From CAZCBD01 sp964496755 (GTDB lineage Bacteria > Bacteroidota > Ignavibacteria > Ignavibacteriales > Melioribacteraceae), in assembly GCA_964496755.1 (NCBI GenBank), contig CAZCBD010000071.1, positions 1 through 12,652 on the forward strand: a stretch of DNA of 12,652 nucleotides. Reading direction: 5' to 3'. Below the pieces are notes generated by a model that was given only the letters and a program-made list of their open reading frames with translations, searched no databases and was not told the DNA's origin. Made by a program: the position numbers and the translations under genes. Positions 7,383 through 12,652 of the stretch are shown one piece after another; position 1 is the first letter of the stretch; each line of letters opens with the position of its first letter.

Positions 7383-8336
7383 ATGAAACAAGCTGTTGTA
7401 CTTTTGAATCTTGGAGGACCTGATTCCATTGAATCTATTGAGCCTTTTCTTACTAATTTATTTTCTGACAGAGAAATTTTTAAAATCCCTTTTTTTCAAG
7501 AAACCATTGCAAAAATTATTGCAAAAAAAAGAGCCCCGAAATCCTCGACGCAATATAAAAAAATCGGCAACTCTTCCCCCATAAATTATTGGACAGAATT
7601 ACAAAGAAAAAAACTGTCTGAAGAATTAAAGGAATTTGGAATTGATGTATTTATAGGCATGAGATATTGGAAACCATTAATATCCGAAACCGCTCGTGAA
7701 ATAAAAATGAAAAATTATGAAAAAGTTTTGCTGCTTCCTTTATATCCTCAATATTCCTTTTCTACAACTAGATCTTCTTTTAATGAATGGAAAAAAAATT
7801 ATGATTTAAATAACTGTATTTTTGTTGAATCATATTTTAATGACCCGAACTACATTAAAGCAATTAACAACAGAATAAACCAAGCTTTCAAAAAAATTGA
7901 AAATGCCAATTACAGAAATACAGCTATACTATTCAGCGCTCACGGTTTACCCAAATCATTTATAAAAAAAGGTGATCCATATGAACAACAAATATATAAA
8001 ACCGTTGAAAGGGTTATTGCAGATCGAGATCTGAATTTTAAATATTTTGTTTCTTTCCAAAGTAAAATCGGCCCCGTAAAATGGCTAAAACCTTCTACAA
8101 TTGAAACCATCAAAATAATTGCTAAAAATGAAATTAATAATTTAATTGTAGTCCCGATTTCATTTGTTTCGGATCATATTGAAACGTTATTCGAGATTGA
8201 TATTGAATATCGTAAATTTGCTAATTCCATTGGAATTAAAAATTTTGTTATAACAGAAGGTTTAAATGATATGTCGGAGTTTATTTTGGCCTTAAAATTT
8301 TTAACTATTAACTATTTGAATTTAAAGTATGACTAA
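7383..8336 (+). CDS. hemH: Ferrochelatase
   Basis: Inserts ferrous iron into protoporphyrin IX to give protohaem. 317 residues, typical of bacterial forms. It begins with VVLLNLGGPDS. FIGMRYWKP (90-98), LLPLYPQYSFSTT (117-129) and catalytic H187 in FSAHGLP follow. A FQSKIGPVKWLKPST segment lies at 225-239, and E267 in SDHIETLFEID corresponds to the second metal-site residue (B. subtilis Glu264). The cysteines of [2Fe-2S]-containing ferrochelatases are absent; only C145 is present. AAAGGA at 7374-7379 serves as ribosome binding site with a short 3-nt spacer. The gene precedes hemG although its enzyme acts after HemG; the two overlap by 8 nt. Confidence 0.96.
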   Translation: MKQAVVLLNLGGPDSIESIEPFLTNLFSDREIFKIPFFQETIAKIIAKKRAPKSSTQYKKIGNSSPINYWTELQRKKLSEELKEFGIDVFIGMRYWKPLISETAREIKMKNYEKVLLLPLYPQYSFSTTRSSFNEWKKNYDLNNCIFVESYFNDPNYIKAINNRINQAFKKIENANYRNTAILFSAHGLPKSFIKKGDPYEQQIYKTVERVIADRDLNFKYFVSFQSKIGPVKWLKPSTIETIKIIAKNEINNLIVVPISFVSDHIETLFEIDIEYRKFANSIGIKNFVITEGLNDMSEFILALKFLTINYLNLKYD

Positions 8337-9723
8337 AAAAAAGAATATAGTAATATTAGGAGCAGGAATTACCGGGCTTTCAATAGCACATTGGTTAAAA
8401 AAAGTTGGTATCAGTTGCAAAATTTTAGAATTGTCACATGAAGTTGGCGGCTCGATGCAAACGGAAAAAATTGAAGATTTCCTGATTGATTACGGACCCA
8501 ATAGTGGTTTGGAAACTACCCCATTAATTAAAACGATTGTTTCCGATATTAATTTTACCGATGAAATGATTTATGCAAATTCATCCTCAGCAAAGAGATA
8601 TATTTTAAAAAACGAAAAATTATTGCCTTTGCCTACCGGACCTTTTCAATTTCTCACTGCAAAATTATTTTCACCGAAAGCAAAATTCCGTTTGGCTTTG
8701 GAACCCTTTATTGGAAAATCCGAGGACGGTTATTATCAGAGCATAGCAGAATTTGTTGAACGACGACTTGGAAAAGAGTTTTTAAAATATGCAATTGATC
8801 CTTTTGTTTCAGGTGTTTTTGCCGGCGATCCTCATAAACTATCTGTAAAATCTGCCTTTCCGAAGCTCTACAGATTAGAAGAAGTTTACGGAGGATTAAT
8901 TAAAGGAATGATAAAGGGCGCAAAGGAAAGAAAAGCCAGAGGCGAAGATTCAAAACAAAATGCAAAAATGTTTTCTTTTAAAAACGGAATGCAAAGTTTT
9001 ACTCGTGCTATTGCCCGAAATTTGAACGGTGGAATAGAATTAAGTGCAAAAGTGATTCGAGTTACCGAGTCAACCGAAGAATTTACAAAAGGTCAATTTA
9101 AAGTAGAATTTTTAAAAAATGAGAAGCGGGAAACAATTTTTGCCGACAAGGTTATTTCCACAATTCCCGCTTATCAAGCTGCTGAAGTTTTTCGTGAAAT
9201 GGATTCAAATTTACGCACGCACTTGTTAAATATTTACTATCCTCCGGTAATGGTTTTGTATCTGGCTTTTCAAAAGAAAAACATATTGCAACCTTTAGAC
9301 GGTTTCGGATATTTAATTCCTTCAGCAGAAAAGAAAAAATATCTTGGTGCAATTTGGAGTTCTACAATTTTCCCGAACCGCGCCAACAACGATAATGCTG
9401 CCTTTACCATTTTTGTTGGCGGTGCAAAAAACAGCAACTTTTTTGAGCAACATCATTTGCAATACATAGAAGATATTATTGCCGACTTTAAATCAACAAT
9501 GAAAATAACTGCAGAGCCTTTACTTGTTAAACACAAGCTATGGCAATCGGCAATTCCGCAATACAATTTAGGATATATCGAGCATGAAAATTATTTTATA
9601 AACTTCGAAAAAAACCATCCGGGAATATTTCTTGCCGGAAATTATCGCGGTGGAATAAGTGTTGGAGATTGCATAAAAAATTCGAAGAAAATTTTTGATG
9701 ATGTTACTTTAACATTAAAATAA
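8329..9723 (+). CDS. hemG: Protoporphyrinogen oxidase, FAD-dependent (HemY type)
   Basis: Oxidises protoporphyrinogen IX to protoporphyrin IX by removing six electrons; a peripheral membrane flavoprotein. 464 residues, normal length. The FAD dinucleotide fold is at the N-terminus: GAGITG (11-16) with the ribose-binding E34, then GGSMQTEK and DYGPNSGLE. The middle holds the substrate domain (FVSGVFAGDPHKLS). The C-terminal FAD motif FLAGNYRGGISVGDC is at 434-448. It belongs to the oxygen-linked PPO family (also called hemY or cgoX), unrelated to E. coli flavodoxin-like HemG. Some members act on coproporphyrinogen, but the genuine HemN just upstream points to the protoporphyrin substrate here. 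Its ATG lies inside the end of hemH (ATGACTAA overlap, 8 nt) with no strong ribosome binding site, so coupled translation is likely. Confidence 0.93.
   Translation: MTKKKNIVILGAGITGLSIAHWLKKVGISCKILELSHEVGGSMQTEKIEDFLIDYGPNSGLETTPLIKTIVSDINFTDEMIYANSSSAKRYILKNEKLLPLPTGPFQFLTAKLFSPKAKFRLALEPFIGKSEDGYYQSIAEFVERRLGKEFLKYAIDPFVSGVFAGDPHKLSVKSAFPKLYRLEEVYGGLIKGMIKGAKERKARGEDSKQNAKMFSFKNGMQSFTRAIARNLNGGIELSAKVIRVTESTEEFTKGQFKVEFLKNEKRETIFADKVISTIPAYQAAEVFREMDSNLRTHLLNIYYPPVMVLYLAFQKKNILQPLDGFGYLIPSAEKKKYLGAIWSSTIFPNRANNDNAAFTIFVGGAKNSNFFEQHHLQYIEDIIADFKSTMKITAEPLLVKHKLWQSAIPQYNLGYIEHENYFINFEKNHPGIFLAGNYRGGISVGDCIKNSKKIFDDVTLTLK
9699..9717. promoter_or_regulatory. Dyad at the end of hemG, possible operator or internal promoter
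   Basis: ATGTTA (9701-9706) and TAACAT (9710-9715) form a perfect 6-bp inverted repeat around CTT, extended by a G-T and a T-A pair. It lies between TTGATG (9695-9700) and AATAAT (9719-9724), a weak -35/-10 pair with an 18-nt spacer, just before hemB. The dyad is within hemG coding sequence and may be chance. Confidence 0.2.
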
Positions 9724-9750
9724 TAAAGATTAAATAAATTTGGAGAAATT

Positions 9751-10722
9751 ATGTTTCCACAGAAGAGATTAAGAAGATTACGTTATAATTCCGGCGTAAG
9801 AAATATGATAAGAGAAACCTATTTGCACAAAGAGGATTTAATTTATCCCCTATTTGTAGCACCCGGAACAAAAGTAAAAAACCCTGTAAAATCAATGCCC
9901 GGCGTATTTCAAATGTCAATTGATGTTTTAGTTGATGAATGTAAAGAAGTTGAAGCATTAGGAATTCCGGCCGTCATCCTGTTTGGCATTCCGGAACACA
10001 AAGATGAGCAAGGAAGTGAGGGGTATGCTCCTGATGGTATTATCCAGCGCGCTGTGCGTGCCATTAAAAAGGAAGTGCACAATCTAGTTGTTATCACTGA
10101 TGTTTGCTTATGTGAATACACATCACACGGGCATTGCGGATTATTAAACGGTGAAGAAATTCTAAATGATGAAACAATATCTTTGCTTGCAAAAATGGCA
10201 GTTACTCATGCCGAAGCCGGCGCTGATATTATTGCCCCTTCGGATATGATGGACGGTAGGATTTTGTCAATTCGCAAAGCACTTGATTACAAAGGTTTCC
10301 AAAATATTCCTATTATGAGTTATGCTGTAAAATACGCATCAGGATATTACGGACCATTTAGAGATGCTGCTGATTCCGCACCGGCTTTTGGCGACAGACG
10401 CTCTCACCAGATGGATGTTGCTAATGCCTTGGAAGCTTTGCGCGAAGCCGAATCCGATATTGAAGAGGGTGCTGATATTATTATGGTTAAACCGGCCGGC
10501 CCTTATTTGGATATTATTACAAAAGTGAAAAGTGCTTTTGAAATGCCTACTGCCGCTTATCAGGTTAGCGGTGAATATTCTATGATCAAAGCTGCCGGAA
10601 TTAATGATTGGATTGATGAGGAAAGAGTTATGATGGAATCTTTGCTAGCCATTAAACGTGCCGGCGCCGATATGATTTTAACTTATTTTGCAAAAGATGC
10701 TGCAAAATTTTTGTCGAAATAA
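9751..10722 (+). CDS. hemB: Delta-aminolaevulinic acid dehydratase (porphobilinogen synthase)
   Basis: Condenses two 5-aminolaevulinate molecules to porphobilinogen; an octameric cytosolic metalloenzyme. 323 residues, normal length. The Schiff-base lysines are K194 (in SYAVKYASGYYGPFRDA) and K247 (in MVKPAGPYLD). DVCLCEYTSHGHCG carries three cysteines (C119, C121, C129), so this is the zinc-dependent type and not the magnesium type with aspartates at these positions. FGDRRSHQMD (213-222) is the conserved substrate-binding stretch. GGAG at 9742-9745 is 5 nt before the ATG. The gap to hemG, 27 nt, is the largest in the operon. Codons look somewhat richer in G and C than in hemC and hemD, in keeping with a more conserved, better expressed protein. 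Confidence 0.97.
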   Translation: MFPQKRLRRLRYNSGVRNMIRETYLHKEDLIYPLFVAPGTKVKNPVKSMPGVFQMSIDVLVDECKEVEALGIPAVILFGIPEHKDEQGSEGYAPDGIIQRAVRAIKKEVHNLVVITDVCLCEYTSHGHCGLLNGEEILNDETISLLAKMAVTHAEAGADIIAPSDMMDGRILSIRKALDYKGFQNIPIMSYAVKYASGYYGPFRDAADSAPAFGDRRSHQMDVANALEALREAESDIEEGADIIMVKPAGPYLDIITKVKSAFEMPTAAYQVSGEYSMIKAAGINDWIDEERVMMESLLAIKRAGADMILTYFAKDAAKFLSK

Positions 10723-10739
10723 AACTGAACGAGGGAAAA

Positions 10740-12029
10740 ATGCAAATTAATAAAAGTGAAATTTTATTTAACAAGGCTTGCCAAAATATTCCCGGAGGAG
10801 TAAACTCGCCGGTACGAGCCTTTAAATCCGTTGGTGGAAATCCGATTTTCATGAAATCCGGAATCGGAGCAAAAATGATTGACACCGACGGAAATGAATA
10901 TATTGATTATATTGGAAGTTGGGGACCGCACTTATTTGGTCATAACCCACAATTTATAAAACAAGCATTATTGGAAGCCATTGAAAACGGCACCAGCTTT
11001 GGAACACCTACCGAACTGGAAGTTAAGATGGCTGAACTTGTTTCTGAACTTGTACCTTCAATTGAATCGGTGCGAATGGTTAATAGCGGAACAGAAGCTA
11101 CTATGTCTGCAATCCGTGTTGCTCGTGGATACACCGGCAGAGAAAAAATCATAAAATTTGAAGGCTGTTATCATGGCCATGCAGATTTCTTTTTGATTAA
11201 AGCAGGTTCCGGCGCTCTAACCCTCGGCGTGCCAACAAGTCCCGGAGTTACCAAAGGAAACGCTGCCGATACTTTACTTGCTGTTTATAATGATTTTGAA
11301 TCCGTAGAAAAATTAGTTGAAGAAAATAATGATCAAATTGCTGCTATTATTATTGAACCGATTGCAGGCAATATGGGTGTAATTCCTGCCGAAAATGATT
11401 TTTTGATTAAATTAAGAGAACTATGCACATCAAAAAATATTGTATTGATTTTTGATGAGGTAATGTCGGGTTTTCGTGTTGCAAAAGGAGGTGCTCAAGA
11501 TATTTTACCAATAAAACCGGATATAACTACGTTGGGTAAAATTATCGGCGGCGGTTTGCCGGTAGGTGCTTTCGGCGGAAAAAAGGAAATTATGAATTCG
11601 CTTGCCCCTGTGGGACCTGTTTATCAAGCCGGCACATTAAGTGGGAATCCGTTGGCAATGGCGGCCGGAATAGCAGCATTAAATTATATTAAAAATACTC
11701 CTTCAATTTATGACGACTTGGAAAAAAAATCAAAATTCCTGGAAATGGGTTTTTCGGAAAACCTGAAAAAATTGAAGCTGAACTTTACAATGAATCGAGT
11801 TGGCTCAATGAGCTGTTTGTTCTTTACCGATAAAAAAGTTAGAAATTTTTCAGACGCTGTAACTTCCGATACAAAATTGTACGGAAAATACTTCCACGAA
11901 ATGCTGAAGCATGGAGTTTATCTTGCTCCGGCACAATTTGAGGCTATGTTTGTTTCCACCGCTCATTCGAATGAAGACTTACAAAAAACTATTGCTGCAC
12001 AATATGATTCTCTGAAATCTATTTTATAA
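10740..12029 (+). CDS. hemL: Glutamate-1-semialdehyde 2,1-aminomutase
   Basis: Isomerises glutamate-1-semialdehyde to 5-aminolaevulinate with pyridoxal/pyridoxamine phosphate, acting directly after HemA. 429 residues, normal length. PGGVNSPVRAF is at 18-28. NSGTEATM (115-122) binds the cofactor phosphate, CYHGHAD is at 143-149, D239 in IFDEVMSGFR contacts the pyridine nitrogen, and the PLP lysine K267 is in TLGKIIGGGLPVGAFGG. This pattern separates it from other class III aminotransferases such as ArgD or BioA. GAGGG at 10731-10735 lies 4 nt before the ATG. It is the last gene of the operon, while its partner HemA is near the first, 17 nt after hemB, and is followed by a strong hairpin. Confidence 0.97.
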   Translation: MQINKSEILFNKACQNIPGGVNSPVRAFKSVGGNPIFMKSGIGAKMIDTDGNEYIDYIGSWGPHLFGHNPQFIKQALLEAIENGTSFGTPTELEVKMAELVSELVPSIESVRMVNSGTEATMSAIRVARGYTGREKIIKFEGCYHGHADFFLIKAGSGALTLGVPTSPGVTKGNAADTLLAVYNDFESVEKLVEENNDQIAAIIIEPIAGNMGVIPAENDFLIKLRELCTSKNIVLIFDEVMSGFRVAKGGAQDILPIKPDITTLGKIIGGGLPVGAFGGKKEIMNSLAPVGPVYQAGTLSGNPLAMAAGIAALNYIKNTPSIYDDLEKKSKFLEMGFSENLKKLKLNFTMNRVGSMSCLFFTDKKVRNFSDAVTSDTKLYGKYFHEMLKHGVYLAPAQFEAMFVSTAHSNEDLQKTIAAQYDSLKSIL

Positions 12030-12034
12030 AAACA

Positions 12035-12059
12035 AGGGAACGCAATAATTGCGTTCCCT
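12035..12059. terminator. Perfect 11-bp hairpin after hemL, likely bidirectional terminator
   Basis: AGGGAACGCAA (12035-12045) pairs perfectly with TTGCGTTCCCT (12049-12059) around a TAA loop, 5 nt after the hemL stop. On the + strand the following ATATTACTAATC is only moderately U-rich. On the minus strand the stem is followed by TGTTTTTAT, a better terminator tail. It probably ends the haem operon and also blocks leftward transcripts from the right-hand gene. Confidence 0.8.
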
Positions 12060-12326
12060 ATATTACTAATCTTTTTTTGAGGTTTATATTTTTGAGGATA
12101 ATAAATTTAAGCCCTAATTTGCTGACTGGTTGAAAATAATAAATACCAAAGTCAAACGGATTTTGAACTTCGTAATTCCTACCCTACTTTTTACAAAGAA
12201 AACTCTGTCTCTTAAGCTTTTACATTGGTAAACAGAAACAGCATAAAAACAAAAATTATTGAGTTTCTCTCTTTTCCCTCAGAATGTGTAAAAATGCATC
12301 TAAAAAACACCTCATGAAATTACATT
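12060..12326. other. Intergenic stretch without recognisable gene
   Basis: About 270 bp between the operon terminator and the next hairpin. I found no convincing ORF, tRNA, repeat or promoter. The only open frame of note is 33 codons from a TTG at 12130 without a ribosome binding site. A 9-bp word, TTTTTGAGG, occurs at 12074-12082 and 12089-12097. The AT-rich, stop-dense composition looks non-coding. Confidence 0.6.
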
Positions 12327-12358
12327 TTCCGGATAGCTCCTTTTGGCACTATCCAGAA
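12327..12358 (-). terminator. Hairpin downstream of the right-hand minus-strand gene
   Basis: TTCCGGATAG (12327-12336) and CTATCCAGAA (12349-12358) form a 10-position stem around a 12-nt loop. On the + strand one pair is a C/A mismatch; on the minus strand the same position becomes a G-U pair, so the structure is complete in leftward RNA. It begins 5 nt after the stop of the minus-strand gene. It lacks a U tract and may be an mRNA 3'-end or processing structure more than a classic terminator. Confidence 0.5.
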
Positions 12359-12363
12359 TAAAA

Positions 12364-12652
12364 CTACTTTTCGCACCAAAACACCCAACTGAAATCTCTC
12401 GAGGAAAACGTGCCACTATATTTGGAATTGCTGTTCCATTCATCTATTGTAATCTTATATTTTGTAGTTAGTTTAATACTTACCGGCTCCGCCATCCATT
12501 CATTTCGTTGAAACAAAGCATACAAAAACTCCGGAAGATTATTATTACCATTATCCTTAAAAGCTAAAGTTTCCTTAATCGAACATTCATCATGACACAA
12601 ATAGTTTCTTATCATTTTCAATGTATCGCCATCCGTTTGCAAAGACCAACCA
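12364..12652 (-). CDS. Unrecognised protein, C-terminal fragment
   Basis: The frame is open from the right edge to a TAG at 12364-12366, giving about 96 residues. The first possible start inside the window is a TTG at 12642, but the frame continues upstream without a stop, so the gene most likely begins outside. I do not recognise the family. The visible part has two cysteines close together (CHDEC), a helical FLYALFQRNEW stretch, alternating beta-type sequence (VSIKLTTKYKITIDEW), then YSGTFSSRDFSWVFWCEK at the end. A terminal G-T-F-S after a strand is common at the ends of small beta-rich extracytoplasmic proteins of Bacteroidota, which is a weak hint only. It is convergent with the haem operon, with two hairpins between. 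Confidence 0.5.
   Translation of the reverse strand, partial: GWSLQTDGDTLKMIRNYLCHDECSIKETLAFKDNGNNNLPEFLYALFQRNEWMAEPVSIKLTTKYKITIDEWNSNSKYSGTFSSRDFSWVFWCEK

Noticed and set aside
8329..9723. Coproporphyrin-dependent pathway (CgoX role for the HemY-type oxidase)
   Set aside because: A genuine HemN in the same operon makes protoporphyrinogen IX, and no HemQ-like decarboxylase is present in the window.
1997..12000. Minus-strand open frames of 60-92 codons inside the haem genes (for example 1997-2194, 7151-7429, 9749-9958, 10940-11152)
   Set aside because: They lie opposite clearly conserved enzymes, have no family features or ribosome binding sites, and are expected shadows of the coding strand.
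12074..12097. Two copies of TTTTTGAGG
   Set aside because: The word is only 9 bp and T-rich; this is within chance expectation and there is no linked structure.
12130..12231. A 33-codon frame from TTG in the right-hand intergenic stretch
   Set aside because: It has no ribosome binding site or recognisable motif, and its length is expected by chance in AT-rich DNA.

Overview
This AT-rich window carries one tightly packed operon on the + strand that encodes every enzyme needed to go from glutamyl-tRNA to protohaem. The fragment probably comes from the Bacteroidota/Chlorobiota/Ignavibacteriota group, most likely an Ignavibacteria-like bacterium. That placement is inference. It rests on the low GC, the C5 (HemA/HemL) route to 5-aminolaevulinate, the family mix (DUF4412-like secreted protein, CcsA/HemX-like protein next to hemA) and clear AGGA/GGAG ribosome binding sites, which are weaker in typical Bacteroidetes. 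No rRNA or taxonomic marker is present to confirm it.

Layout. Positions 1-232 (minus strand) hold the N-terminus of a PAS-domain signalling protein that runs off the left edge. A 126-bp divergent intergenic region follows, with a good sigma70-like promoter facing right. Next is a methionine-rich secreted DUF4412-like protein (359-970), closed by a hairpin terminator (998-1032). A short leader (about 1033-1113) contains a perfect 14-bp tandem duplication. The haem operon runs from 1114 to 12029: CcsA/HemX-like membrane protein, hemA, hemC, hemD, hemE, hemN, hemH, hemG (hemY type), hemB, hemL. Gaps are 27 nt or less, and three junctions overlap (1, 8 and 8 nt). A perfect 11-bp hairpin follows hemL (12035-12059). 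The last part, 12060-12363, has no recognisable gene but contains a second hairpin. It is followed by the C-terminus of an unrecognised minus-strand protein that enters from the right edge (12364-12652).

How the genes work together. HemA reduces glutamyl-tRNA and HemL makes 5-aminolaevulinate. HemB makes porphobilinogen. HemC and HemD make uroporphyrinogen III, and HemE makes coproporphyrinogen III. HemN (radical SAM) makes protoporphyrinogen IX, HemG oxidises it to protoporphyrin IX, and HemH inserts iron. This is the classical protoporphyrin-dependent route, not the coproporphyrin-dependent one. Catalytic residues are intact in all nine enzymes as far as they can be read. The least ordinary points are the degenerate CcsA/HemX-like first gene coupled to hemA, the 14-bp tandem repeat in the operon leader, TTG starts for hemC and hemD, and the pairing of an oxygen-independent HemN with an oxygen-type HemG. 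I see no mobile element, CRISPR array, RNA gene or obviously new system; this is mainly a well-preserved biosynthetic operon.
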